The position numbers and the translations under genes were made by a program. From JAJISK01 sp046759185 (GTDB taxonomy: Archaea > Thermoplasmatota > Thermoplasmata > RBG-16-68-12 > JAJISG01): a DNA stretch of 22,453 bases. Below the pieces are notes generated by a model. The model ran no database searches and had not been told where the DNA came from. It worked only from the letters and a program-made list of their open reading frames with translations. Location of the stretch: the NCBI GenBank assembly GCA_046759185.1, contig JBHIBO010000024.1, forward strand, positions 1 through 22,453, read 5' to 3'. Of the stretch, positions 1 through 7,649 are shown in pieces (positions within the stretch are counted from its first letter, which is position 1; every line of letters begins with the position of its first letter).

Positions 1-2
1 TT

Positions 3-1202
3 CAGAAGAATCTCCTCGTGGGAGCCATCCTCCTCCTTCTCGCCGCCGTGGTATCGAACCTCGTCATCAACTTCGTGCTGCGACCCGGGAGCGCGGAGAG
101 TGTAATCGTCCTCAGCAAGCGGGTCCAGGCGACCTTCGACCTCCTGTTCGCCCTGGCCATCGGCGCCTTCCTCGTTGTGATGACCCGTCCCCAGATCAAC
201 ACGTTCCGGGACTTCCAGGGTTACATGGTCAACGAGTTCCCCAACGCCTACCTGATCTACGCCTTCATCCAGGTCCTCGGGATCTTCAGCGTCCTCACGA
301 CCAGCGCCACGGTGGAGTTCACGGGCATGACCACCTACATCATCAGCTTCCCACCTTGGTTCCTGCTCATGATGCTGGTGGCCGCGGCGAGCTTTCTCAT
401 TTACGTGCCCTACAACCTCCTGGGCTACCTGCGCACGACCAATCCCGCCCGTCGGGTCAAGCGGAACACCTACCTCATCCTCGTGGCCCTGCAGGGCTAC
501 TCCGTAACCGAGGTCCTCACCGAAGTGGTGCTCCCGAACATGGGGATCGACATCCGGCTGCTGGGCTTCCTCATCAACGTCGCGCTGCTCTCCTTGGTAG
601 CCTTCGCCGTCCGAGAGCGAGGCTTCGTGCAAGAGTTCCTGGTCCCCGTGCCCGAGGCCCACCTAGAGACGGCACCCAGCTTCGACATGGAGCGTGGGTT
701 TGCCTATCTCATCCCGGAGGATACGGCCGCCCACAGTCTCGAGATCTTCACGGACATGGTGACCCACGGGGTCCGGGGCCTCTGCGTAACCCGCCAGCAC
801 CCCGACCGGGTGGCCCAAGCCTACGGGCTGGAGAAGACGCCCATCCTGTGGCTCAGCCGGGTGGTCAGCGACAAGAACTGTGTCCGTCCAACGCCCCCCG
901 AGAATGTGGCCATGGCGATCGACCACTTCCTCGAAATGAGCGAGGGCAGCGTGGTCCTCCTGGATGGCGTCGAATACCTGGTCTCCCACAACGATTTCGC
1001 CTCCATCCTGACCTTGCTCCACGACCTGAACGAACGTGTGTCCCTCACGAACGCGGTCCTCCTGCTTCCCGTGGACCCCCAGGCTATTGAAACGCGGGAG
1101 TTCAACCTGCTGAAGCGGGATCTACGCGTCATCTACCCGGGCACATCCGCGGCGCCCCGGGCATCGGACGAAGCCCCCCCGGAGCCCTATGTTGGCCGGT
1201 GA
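3..1202 (+). CDS. Membrane protein with C-terminal DUF835-like domain (5' end outside window)
   Basis: The frame is open to the left edge of the window; GTG at 18 is the first possible start inside it, but in-frame codons run up to base 3, so the gene probably begins upstream. The visible part (about 399 residues) has roughly six hydrophobic segments in its first 205 residues, including VGAILLLLAAVVSNLVINF, FPPWFLLMMLVAAASFLIYV and LLGFLINVALLSLVAFAV. A soluble domain of about 150 residues follows and carries the pattern of DUF835: ERGFAYLI, then GVRGLCVTRQ, then EGSVVLLDGVEYLVSHNDF, and a later hydrophobic strand NAVLLLPVDP. DUF835 is frequent in Thermoplasmata and Thermococci and often sits behind membrane or sensor domains. 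A signalling or sensing role is inference only. The tail (APRASDEAPPEPYVGR) is short and looks disordered. Family assignment is from memory of the motif pattern. Confidence 0.75.
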   Translation, partial: QKNLLVGAILLLLAAVVSNLVINFVLRPGSAESVIVLSKRVQATFDLLFALAIGAFLVVMTRPQINTFRDFQGYMVNEFPNAYLIYAFIQVLGIFSVLTTSATVEFTGMTTYIISFPPWFLLMMLVAAASFLIYVPYNLLGYLRTTNPARRVKRNTYLILVALQGYSVTEVLTEVVLPNMGIDIRLLGFLINVALLSLVAFAVRERGFVQEFLVPVPEAHLETAPSFDMERGFAYLIPEDTAAHSLEIFTDMVTHGVRGLCVTRQHPDRVAQAYGLEKTPILWLSRVVSDKNCVRPTPPENVAMAIDHFLEMSEGSVVLLDGVEYLVSHNDFASILTLLHDLNERVSLTNAVLLLPVDPQAIETREFNLLKRDLRVIYPGTSAAPRASDEAPPEPYVGR

Positions 1203-1236
1203 GTCCCCCTGCGTCTTGGAAGGGTTGAACCCGCTT

Positions 1237-1267
1237 CTTTAAGCCTATGACCTGCAATATCTAGGTG
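1237..1267 (+). promoter_or_regulatory. Putative TATA-like element and Shine-Dalgarno of the thioredoxin gene
   Basis: CTTTAAG at 1237-1243 lies 30 nt before the ATG at 1273, a usual distance for an archaeal TATA box with a very short leader. AGGTG at 1263-1267, five nt before the ATG, matches the anti-Shine-Dalgarno end of archaeal 16S rRNA. Both are weak single-sequence signals. Confidence 0.35.
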
Positions 1268-1272
1268 CAATA

Positions 1273-1674
1273 ATGGACGAACTCGAGAATATCCGGAATC
1301 AAAAGCTCAAGGAGCTTGAGGAGCGGGCATCCCAGCCAGCCCCCAAGGCTCGAGGAGCGCCCTTCAAGCTTCACGACGCCACCTTCGAGGACGAAGTGGC
1401 CCGACATGATCTCCTCCTGGTGGACTTCTGGGCCCCTTGGTGTGGCCCCTGCCGGATGGTAGCTCCCGTCATCGAACAGCTGGCGAAGGACTACCAGGGA
1501 CGCGTTTCCTTCGGGAAGCTCAATACGGACAACAACCAGATGACCGCCATGCGGTTTCGGGTGATGTCCATCCCTACCCTCATCCTGTTCCGCCGGGGCC
1601 AGCCCGTGGATCAGATTATCGGGGCCGTCCCCAGGCCACAGCTTGAGGCGATGCTCAACCGCCACCTGACCTAG
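1273..1674 (+). CDS. trxA: Thioredoxin with N-terminal charged helix extension
   Basis: This 133-residue protein carries a complete thioredoxin fold of about 100 residues behind a 30-residue extension. The redox motif WCGPC has its cysteines at residues 57 and 60, preceded by LLLVDFWAP; the cis-proline loop is MSIPTLILF. It should reduce protein disulfides in the cytoplasm, since no signal peptide is seen. The extension starts MDELENIRNQKLKELEERAS, a charged amphipathic helix that resembles the N-terminus of archaeal PDCD5-family DNA-binding proteins; after it comes a Pro/Ala linker. The ATG is supported by AGGTG five nt upstream. The stop TAG at 1672-1674 overlaps the stop of the convergent Mrp ATPase gene. 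The thioredoxin assignment is firm; the role of the extension is unknown. Confidence 0.93.
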   Translation: MDELENIRNQKLKELEERASQPAPKARGAPFKLHDATFEDEVARHDLLLVDFWAPWCGPCRMVAPVIEQLAKDYQGRVSFGKLNTDNNQMTAMRFRVMSIPTLILFRRGQPVDQIIGAVPRPQLEAMLNRHLT

Positions 1675-2543
1675 GCCGAGCCGTCCTCTTCGACGATCTT
1701 CGTCACCCGCGTCACGACCTCAGCGAAAGCCTCGGCAGCGGGGGAGTCCGGCTGCGAGAGGACGAAGGGTTTGCCGTCGTCACCCCCGACGACGATCTGC
1801 GCATCCAGGGGGACGCGGCCAAGAAAGCTGAGGCCGAGCTCCTTCGCCGCAGCCTCGCCGCCTCCGTGTTTAAAGATGTCTTCCTGGTGACCGCACTCGG
1901 GGCACGTGTAGCCGCTCATGTTCTCGATGACGCCGATGATGGGCATGTTGAGGGTCTGGGCGAAGGAGATGGCCTTGCGGACATCTAGGAGGGCCACGTC
2001 CTGGGGCGTGGTCACCACGATGGCCCCGTCCGCGTCTGGGATGTTCTGGGCGATGCTCAGGGGCTCATCGCTGGTGCCGGGAGGGAGATCCACCAAGAGA
2101 TAGTCGAGCTCCCCCCAATGGACGTCCCCGAGCATCTGGTTGATGGCCTTCATCTTCAGCGGGCCCCGCCAGATCACCGCCTGGTCCGGGGCCTGGGAGA
2201 AGTAGGCCATGGACATGACCTTCACGTCGTGGTAGCTGAGCACGGGCTCGATGCCGTCCTCGTCGGCGAAGATCCTGACGTCCTCCACCCCCAGGATCTT
2301 GGGCACATCAGGCCCCGTAATGTCCACGTCCACCACGCCGACATCGCGTGTCTCACCGAGGGCCACGGCCAGATTGGCCGCCACGGTGCTCTTCCCCACG
2401 CCCCCCTTGCCGCTCATGACGATAAGCTTGTGCTTCACCTTCTCCATGTTCTTAGAAATCTTCGTCCGCTCCTCCCACATCCGCATCATGTGGGGGGGAA
2501 CTTCGGGGGCGCCTTCCGGGGTGCCAGGGGGTGGGCCGGCCAT
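1671..2543 (-). CDS. Mrp/Nbp35-type P-loop ATPase, iron-sulfur carrier
   Basis: The protein has 290 residues. The deviant Walker A motif GKGGVGKST is at residues 45-53, the DVDITGPDVPKILG switch region follows, and DLPPGTSDEPL is at about 152-162. A CPEC motif (Cys 214 and 217) matches the CxxC that binds a bridging [4Fe-4S] cluster in Mrp/Nbp35 dimers. These proteins act as scaffolds or carriers in Fe-S cluster assembly; the many-clustered complex I encoded in the same window would be a plausible client, but that link is inference. The first 18 residues are rich in Pro and Gly (MAGPPPGTPEGAPEVPPH). Length is typical of archaeal Mrp proteins, and ATG 2543 is the first start. The gene is divergent from the dehydrogenase/hydratase fusion and convergent with thioredoxin. 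Confidence 0.93.
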   Translation of the reverse strand: MAGPPPGTPEGAPEVPPHMMRMWEERTKISKNMEKVKHKLIVMSGKGGVGKSTVAANLAVALGETRDVGVVDVDITGPDVPKILGVEDVRIFADEDGIEPVLSYHDVKVMSMAYFSQAPDQAVIWRGPLKMKAINQMLGDVHWGELDYLLVDLPPGTSDEPLSIAQNIPDADGAIVVTTPQDVALLDVRKAISFAQTLNMPIIGVIENMSGYTCPECGHQEDIFKHGGGEAAAKELGLSFLGRVPLDAQIVVGGDDGKPFVLSQPDSPAAEAFAEVVTRVTKIVEEDGSA

Positions 2544-2595
2544 GGCAGAACCTTCGGCTGAAGACGGAAGGCATCCTAGAAGGGGTTTTGCCCTT

Positions 2596-2620
2596 AGGGT
2601 AATTTCGGGGACCTTTTATA
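2596..2620. promoter_or_regulatory. Divergent promoter region between Mrp ATPase and beta-oxidation fusion genes
   Basis: The 114-bp divergent gap contains TTTTATA at 2614-2620, 38 nt before the + strand ATG at 2658, which fits an archaeal TATA box for the fusion gene. On the minus strand the AT-rich GAAATTACC (2597-2605) could serve the ATPase gene with a leader of about 30 nt. No other repeated or palindromic operator stands out. Confidence 0.4.
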
Positions 2621-2657
2621 GGCCTCAGACACGTGGGACCCCTTTGGGGAGATGGGC

Positions 2658-4616
2658 ATGAGCGCCTCCGAGATTCGCCGCGTCGCTATCATCGGCGCGG
2701 GCGAGATGGGCCACGGCATCGCTGAGCTGGCCGCCCTCAATGGGCTCGAGGTCAGCCTCCATGACATCAAGGCCGAATTCATCGAGCGGGGACTGGAGCG
2801 CATCCGGTGGAGCTTGGAGAAGCTGGGGGACAAGGGACAGCTCAAAGGCACGCCCGACGACGTCCTGAAGCTCATCGAGACGACCACGGACTTGAAGGAG
2901 GCGGTTGAGGGTGCCGACTTCGTCATCGAGGCCGCCACCGAGGACCTTGAGCTGAAGAAGAAGATCTTCAAGGACCTCGACCGCCACGCACCGGCCCAGG
3001 CCATTCTCGCCAGCAACACCTCGGGTCTCAGCATCACGACCATGGGAAACGCCACGGACCGGCCCGAACGGGTCGTGGGGATGCACTTCTTCAATCCCCC
3101 CATCATCATGGAACTGGTCGAGATCGTCAAGGGAGACGCCACGGACGAGGATACGTTGGAGGCGACCTCCGACCTCGCCCGACGGCTGAAGAAGACCCCC
3201 ATCCTCGTCCGGAAGGACGTTCCGGGGTTCATCACGACGCGCATCATTTTTCACCTCATGAACGAGGGCGCGTGGATCCACCACGAGGAGGGCATCCCCA
3301 AAGAGACGATCGACGCCGCCATGAAGTTCGGGGTGGGGTTCCCCATGGGGCCCTTTGAGCTGGCCGACCAGGTGGGCATCGACCTTCTCGTCGTAGCGCA
3401 GGAGAAGCAGGGTCTTCCGGTCCCCCCGCCCTTCCAGGAGATGTACGACAAGGGCCGGATGGGGCGAAAGACCGAGCGAGGATTCTACGACTACCGGGGA
3501 GACGCGAAGCCCAGTCTCTCGCCGGAGGCCGGTCAGGACTTCGATCCCATCCGAATCCTGGCCCCCATCGTCAACGAGGCCGCGATCCTTGTGGAGATGG
3601 GCGTCGCCTCTCCAGAGGAGATCGACCTCGCTATGCGGCTCGGGACGGCGTTTCCGCTGGGTCCTCTTGCGCAGGGGGATGCGGTGGGCCTCGATCGCAT
3701 CGTGCAGGAGTTGGAAGGGGCAAAGCGCCACAAGCCGGCCAAGATTCTGCGGACCATGGTGAAAGAGGGGAAGCTCGGGAAGGAGAGTGGGGAGGGCTTC
3801 TACACCTACGAGGGCACGGATGCCATGCAGTTCAGGACCCTCCTGGTGGAGAAAGACCCCGAAACGATGATCGCCACCCTGGTCCTCAACCGCCCGGAAC
3901 GCCTGAACACGCTCACGTCGGAAATGCTGGAAGAAGGGTCCCGGGCTCTGGCAGCTCTTCGGGATGATCCGGAAGTGCGTTGCTTGGTCCTGCGGGGGGC
4001 CGGGGAGCGCGCCTTCTGCGCCGGGGCGGACGTCACCTCCTTCACGGGCGTGGACAAGGCACACAAGGCCTGGGCTTCGAGTCAGCAAGCCCAGCGCGTC
4101 TTCAAGGACTTGGAGGACTTCCCGAAGCCCACGGTTGCCGCCATCCATGGATACGCCCTGGGAGGCGGGCTGGAAATCGCCCTCGCCTGTGACTTCCGGA
4201 TCGCCACGAAGGATGCCAAGCTGGGCCAGGTGGAGACCTCTTTGGGCCTCATCCCAGGGGCCGGGGGAACCCAGCGCCTCGTCCGTCTGGTCGGACTGGG
4301 TCGCGCGAAGGAACTCGTCCTCCTGGCGAAGCGCGTCGATGGTGAAGAGGCCTATGACATCGGCTTGGTCGAGCAGGCCGTGGACCCCGAGTCGCTCGAT
4401 GAGGCCGTTGCGGAACTGGCGGGCAGGTTGGCCAAGGGACCTCCCGTAGCCCTTCGTCTGGCGAAGATGCTGCTGAACGAGAGCGCCAAGGGCCTGGGAG
4501 AGACAGGCCTTGATATGGAGGCCTTGGCGTTCAGCGTCGCGACGTCCACGGAGGATCTGTTCGAGGGAATCTCTGCGTTCTTGAGCAAGAAGGAGCCCAG
4601 GTTCAAAGGCAAGTAG
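2658..4616 (+). CDS. 3-hydroxyacyl-CoA dehydrogenase / enoyl-CoA hydratase fusion
   Basis: About 652 residues carry out two consecutive beta-oxidation steps: hydration of trans-2-enoyl-CoA and NAD-dependent oxidation of 3-hydroxyacyl-CoA. Order: NAD-binding domain (about 5-185; GAGEMGHGIA; catalytic His in MHFFNPP near residue 143), two 3HCDH C-terminal domains (about 187-280 and 295-380, each with a GPFEL- or GPLAQ-like motif and ending GFYDY or GFYTY), then a crotonase domain from about 395. The crotonase has the oxyanion-hole FCAGADVTSF and both hydratase glutamates, in GLEIAL (about 506) and GQVETSLG (about 526), 20 residues apart as in enoyl-CoA hydratase. This order, dehydrogenase first, is opposite to bacterial FadB and is known in archaea. 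GGGGAG at 2646-2651 favours ATG 2658 over ATG 2652. Oddity: the usual GFIVNR motif reads GFITTR. Confidence 0.93.
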   Translation: MSASEIRRVAIIGAGEMGHGIAELAALNGLEVSLHDIKAEFIERGLERIRWSLEKLGDKGQLKGTPDDVLKLIETTTDLKEAVEGADFVIEAATEDLELKKKIFKDLDRHAPAQAILASNTSGLSITTMGNATDRPERVVGMHFFNPPIIMELVEIVKGDATDEDTLEATSDLARRLKKTPILVRKDVPGFITTRIIFHLMNEGAWIHHEEGIPKETIDAAMKFGVGFPMGPFELADQVGIDLLVVAQEKQGLPVPPPFQEMYDKGRMGRKTERGFYDYRGDAKPSLSPEAGQDFDPIRILAPIVNEAAILVEMGVASPEEIDLAMRLGTAFPLGPLAQGDAVGLDRIVQELEGAKRHKPAKILRTMVKEGKLGKESGEGFYTYEGTDAMQFRTLLVEKDPETMIATLVLNRPERLNTLTSEMLEEGSRALAALRDDPEVRCLVLRGAGERAFCAGADVTSFTGVDKAHKAWASSQQAQRVFKDLEDFPKPTVAAIHGYALGGGLEIALACDFRIATKDAKLGQVETSLGLIPGAGGTQRLVRLVGLGRAKELVLLAKRVDGEEAYDIGLVEQAVDPESLDEAVAELAGRLAKGPPVALRLAKMLLNESAKGLGETGLDMEALAFSVATSTEDLFEGISAFLSKKEPRFKGK

Positions 4617-4619
4617 CCC

Positions 4620-5771
4620 TCATCGGTCTGGGAGGTCTAGGACGCCCTCCTGGGCCCTGTCCGCGACGGTCTTCGCTGTGTAGCCCAGCTCCTCAAGGAC
4701 CTCCCGTGTGTGCCCGCCCAGGCGAGGTGCCATGCCATGGCGTCGGGGCCCTTCCCCTGACCAACGAACGGGATGCGCGAGGGACGGCAGCGTCTCTCCT
4801 TCCACCACCACCTCCCCCACCAAGCCCAAGGCCTTGACGTGGGGGTCCTCCAGGACTTCCTGCGGCGTTGCGACCACAGCGGCCGGGACGTCATGCCTTC
4901 GGAGCAGCGCGTCCCATTCTCGGACGGGCCTCTGTGCAAAAGTTGCTTGTAGGACTTCTCGGGCCTCTCGGGCCACTTCTTCATCCTCCAGATCCATCTC
5001 GGCAAGGTCCGGTCTGCCAATCGCCGAGGAGAGGCGCCCCCAAAACCTCCGCTCGAGGGCACCGAGGCTGAGGAAGCGGCCATCGGCCCCTTCGTACAGG
5101 CCATAGGAGGGGAAATCACCCCCAAGGAATGTCTCACCGGCGACAAGGGCAACGGCGTTGAGGTAGAGGGCCGCATCGAAGAGAGACAGGTCGAGAAAGT
5201 GGCCCTTACCGGATCGCTGCCGCTCAAGCACCGCCGCCAGGATGGCAAAGGCGCCCAGGAATCCCGACGCGATGTCGGCCGACAGCACGGGGGGAAGGGC
5301 CGGCTTCCTACCACCCCCTGGATAAAGGCCTCCTGCCAGGGCCATGAAATTGAGATCGTGGGCCGGGCGATCTCGGTAGGGGCCCTCGGCGCCGAAGCCT
5401 GAGAAGGAGCAGTATATCAGGTCTTTCTTGAGCGCACGCGCGGCCTCGTAGCTCACCCCTAGGCCCGCGGCGACGCCGGGGCGAAACTGTTCGATGAGAA
5501 CATCGGCCGTGGGGATGAGGCGATGGAGGACCTCTCGTCCCTCGGGTCGCTTGAGGTCGACTGCCACGCTCTTCTTGCCCTGGTTCAGGAGAAAGAACAT
5601 AGGGCTCTGGCCCGAGGAGGTGGGCGCCATTTCACGGAGGTAGTCTCCACGCCCAGGCTCTTCCACTTTGATGACTTCGGCGCCCAGGTCGACCAAGAGT
5701 TGCGTGACTAGGCCGCCCGGGATCAAGCGGGTCAAATCCAGGACCCTCATCCCCTCCATAGGACCCTTCAT
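4620..5771 (-). CDS. CaiB/BaiF family protein, probable alpha-methylacyl-CoA racemase
   Basis: This 383-residue protein belongs to the family III CoA-transferase/racemase fold: MRVLDLTRLIPGGLVTQLLVDLGAEVIKVE at the N-terminus, VAVDLK, DVLIEQFRPG and SGKGHFLDLSLFDA. Two residues point to the racemase branch. A His in PAHDLNF (about 138) and an Asp in LSADIASG (about 166), 28 residues apart, correspond to the His/Asp pair of alpha-methylacyl-CoA racemase; CoA-transferases of the family use a different Asp. It would interconvert (2R)- and (2S)-methylacyl-CoA so that branched chains can enter beta-oxidation. The frame opens at ATG 5792, with further ATGs at 5771 and 5759. A TATA-like TTTTTAG complement near 5801-5810 suggests transcription starts near 5780, so 5771 is chosen with modest certainty. 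It is convergent with the fusion gene (3 nt between stops). A CoA-transferase role is the main alternative. Confidence 0.85.
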   Translation of the reverse strand: MKGPMEGMRVLDLTRLIPGGLVTQLLVDLGAEVIKVEEPGRGDYLREMAPTSSGQSPMFFLLNQGKKSVAVDLKRPEGREVLHRLIPTADVLIEQFRPGVAAGLGVSYEAARALKKDLIYCSFSGFGAEGPYRDRPAHDLNFMALAGGLYPGGGRKPALPPVLSADIASGFLGAFAILAAVLERQRSGKGHFLDLSLFDAALYLNAVALVAGETFLGGDFPSYGLYEGADGRFLSLGALERRFWGRLSSAIGRPDLAEMDLEDEEVAREAREVLQATFAQRPVREWDALLRRHDVPAAVVATPQEVLEDPHVKALGLVGEVVVEGETLPSLAHPVRWSGEGPRRHGMAPRLGGHTREVLEELGYTAKTVADRAQEGVLDLPDR

Positions 5772-5800
5772 GGCAATCGCCGCCCAGGGCATCTCCGGAT

Positions 5801-5856
5801 GCCTTTTTAGGCTGCTCGGCCTTCCTGGCCGATTCCCACCCGGTAAGCCTTAATTA
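5801..5856. promoter_or_regulatory. Divergent promoter region, racemase-like gene / thiolase
   Basis: TTAATTA at 5850-5856 is 34-40 nt before the thiolase ATG (5890), and AGGT at 5879-5882 is a possible Shine-Dalgarno seven nt before it. On the minus strand CTAAAAAGGC (complement of 5801-5810) is a TATA-like element for the racemase-like gene. This places both genes under one roughly 115-bp divergent control region. Confidence 0.4.
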
Positions 5857-5889
5857 GCGGGGTGGCCGTATCTTGATCAGGTACCACTT

Positions 5890-7041
5890 ATGCAAGAAAG
5901 CGTCATCGTCGGGGCAGTCCGGACGCCAATTGGCAGGCGCAATGGCGCATTGAAGGACGTACGGGCGGACGACCTAGCCGCACTGGTTCTCCAAGAGCTC
6001 ATCGATCGAACCGGTATCGAGCCCGAGGGCATCGATGATGTCATCCTCGGCTGCAACACCCAAATCGAGGAGCAGGGGCTCAACATCGCGCGTCTTGCCG
6101 TCCTCACGGCGGGGCTGCCAGAGACCATTCCGGGCACCTCCGTGAATCGGCAGTGCGGATCCGGGCTCCAGGCGCTCAACGTGGCCTCCATGGGCGTTTC
6201 GACCGGCCACTATGACCTCGCCATTGGCGGGGGCGTGGAGAGCATGAGCCGCGTCCCTATGGGAGCCGACGCCGGTGTGTTCAACGAGAAACTCCTGGCC
6301 CGCTACAATCTCGTCCCACAGGGAGTCTCGGCGGACCTCATCGCGGACAAGTGGGGCCTCTCCCGCGAGGAGCTGGACGAATTCGCCCTGATGAGTCACC
6401 GCCGGGCCCTCGCGGCGATCGACGCCGGGCGGTTCAGGGACGAGATCGTTCCCGTTCCTGTCCCGAATGGGGAGAACGGCGAATCCCTCTTCAGGGTGGA
6501 CGAACACCCTCGAAGGGACACCTCGTTGGAGAAGCTGGCCTCGCTCAAGCCCGCCTTCCGACCCGACGGGAAGATCACGGCGGGGAACTCCTCAGGCATC
6601 AACGACGGCGCCGCTGTCGTGCTTGTGGCGACCAAGGAGAAGGCGAAGGAGTTGGGTCTGGAACCCATGGCAACCATCCGCTCGATGGCGGTGGCTGGCG
6701 TCGACCCGGTGCTGATGCTCACGGGTCCCATTCCCGCCACCAGGAAGGCCCTCAAGAAACTGGATCTGCAGATGGACGACATTGATGTCCTCGAGCTGAA
6801 CGAGGCCTTTGCGTCCGTGCCACTTGCGTGCGCTCGGGAACTAGGCATCGACCATGAGCGAATGAATCCCAACGGCGGGGCGATCGCCTTGGGACACCCC
6901 CTCGGTTGCAGCGGCGCACGGCTCCTCACCACGCTCCTCTATGAGATGGAGAGACGGGATTCCCGGTACGGACTGGCCACGCTCTGCATCGGTTTCGGCC
7001 AGGGGATCACGACCGTCGTGGAGCGAGAAGTCGCAGCCTAG
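5890..7041 (+). CDS. Thiolase (acetyl-CoA C-acyltransferase)
   Basis: The 383-residue protein is a full-length degradative/biosynthetic thiolase, slightly shorter than bacterial FadA or PhaA (about 390). It begins MQESVIVGAVRTPIGRRNGAL. The acyl-accepting Cys is residue 89 in NRQCGSGLQA, the His is about residue 336 in GGAIALGHPLGCSGAR, and the second active-site Cys is residue 366 in LATLCIGFGQG. NEAFA is also present. It should cleave 3-ketoacyl-CoA with CoA in the final beta-oxidation step, or run in reverse as acetoacetyl-CoA synthesis; the neighbours favour oxidation. It is divergent from the racemase-like gene. The middle loop region looks somewhat condensed, but no key residue is missing. 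An SCP2-associated lipid thiolase is unlikely because those lack this His/Cys layout (GHPxG plus CIGxGxG). Confidence 0.93.
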   Translation: MQESVIVGAVRTPIGRRNGALKDVRADDLAALVLQELIDRTGIEPEGIDDVILGCNTQIEEQGLNIARLAVLTAGLPETIPGTSVNRQCGSGLQALNVASMGVSTGHYDLAIGGGVESMSRVPMGADAGVFNEKLLARYNLVPQGVSADLIADKWGLSREELDEFALMSHRRALAAIDAGRFRDEIVPVPVPNGENGESLFRVDEHPRRDTSLEKLASLKPAFRPDGKITAGNSSGINDGAAVVLVATKEKAKELGLEPMATIRSMAVAGVDPVLMLTGPIPATRKALKKLDLQMDDIDVLELNEAFASVPLACARELGIDHERMNPNGGAIALGHPLGCSGARLLTTLLYEMERRDSRYGLATLCIGFGQGITTVVEREVAA

Positions 7042-7075
7042 TCCGACCCTCTCACTGGTCCACCAACGAAATGTC

Positions 7076-7095
7076 TTCCGTACGAGTGCACGGAA
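7076..7095. repeat. 20-bp palindrome, copy 1 of 4
   Basis: TTCCGTAC-GAGT-GCACGGAA: two 8-bp arms with one mismatch around a 4-bp centre. It lies between the convergent thiolase and GNAT genes, 34 nt after the thiolase stop and 21 nt after the GNAT stop. Read on the minus strand the mismatch becomes a G-U wobble, so an RNA hairpin there would still pair fully. Confidence 0.9.
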
Positions 7096-7116
7096 ATTCA
7101 CGCCCCCGTTTCAGGG

Positions 7117-7548
7117 CTACCCAAGCCTGTAGTGCAAGGTCCTGGAGAAAACTCGGAAGCCGGCTCCCTCGTAGAGACGGCGTGCGACGGCGTTCTCCTC
7201 CGTCGTGTCTACGTAGACCGCCTCCACCTTCTCCCGGGTCATTTGGTCTAACGCGTGGGAAAGCAGGTCCCTCCCAACCCCTCGTCCGCGGTGCCCCGAG
7301 ACGACCTGGACCTCCTCAATCCTTGCGTACCGACCTATCCCGGGATCGAACCACGGTTCGCGAGCCTCGAACCAATAGAGAAAGCCAGCGTATTGCCCTC
7401 CGACCTCTGCTACAACCAGCCCCTTGGGAGGAAGTCGCTCCAGCTTTTCCGGGTCCCCGAAGGGGTCCCAAGGTGTGTCTCCGGTTCCGTAGTGGGCCGC
7501 GATATGAGGTAGGTCCCGCGATTGAGCAGCTCGAATGGCGATGGTCAT
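7117..7548 (-). CDS. GNAT family N-acetyltransferase
   Basis: A protein of 143 residues from ATG 7548; the longer frame starts at a TTG (7590) and would add an unlike 14-residue leader, so ATG is preferred. The GNAT fold is visible: MTIAIRAAQSRDLPHI at the start, VVAEVGGQYAGFLYW (beta strands), then the acetyl-CoA pyrophosphate-binding motif VVSGHRGRGVGRDLL, followed by VEAVYVDTTEENAVARRLYEGAGF and a final strand FSRTLHYRLG. It transfers an acetyl group from acetyl-CoA to an amine; the substrate cannot be told. It lies in the palindrome island, with copies of the repeat before and after it on the minus strand, 101 bp after the small Cas2-like gene. Base composition appears a little less GC-rich than in neighbouring genes. 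Confidence 0.88.
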   Translation of the reverse strand: MTIAIRAAQSRDLPHIAAHYGTGDTPWDPFGDPEKLERLPPKGLVVAEVGGQYAGFLYWFEAREPWFDPGIGRYARIEEVQVVSGHRGRGVGRDLLSHALDQMTREKVEAVYVDTTEENAVARRLYEGAGFRVFSRTLHYRLG

Positions 7549-7625
7549 CCGGCAACAGAGATCTAGGAGACAAGTAGCCCTTTGGGGCAATCGTCGCGGC
7601 AGAACACATCTGCAAGCATCGGACC

Positions 7626-7645
7626 TTCCGTCCGACCGTACGGAA
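7626..7645. repeat. 20-bp palindrome, copy 2 of 4
   Basis: TTCCGTCC-GACC-GTACGGAA: 8-bp arms with one mismatch, 4-bp centre. It sits only 4 nt downstream of the stop of the small minus-strand gene at 7650, and about 78 nt upstream of the GNAT ATG. Confidence 0.9.
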
Positions 7646-7649
7646 TCGG

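Noticed and set aside
2625..4148. 507-codon minus-strand frame opposite the dehydrogenase/hydratase fusion
   Set aside because: Antisense to a gene with all catalytic residues; product rich in Gly, Leu, Arg and Asp with no domain pattern.
7549..7590. TTG 7590 as start of the GNAT gene
   Set aside because: The added residues (PQRATCLLDLCCR) do not look like part of a GNAT fold, and ATG 7548 begins exactly at the first strand.
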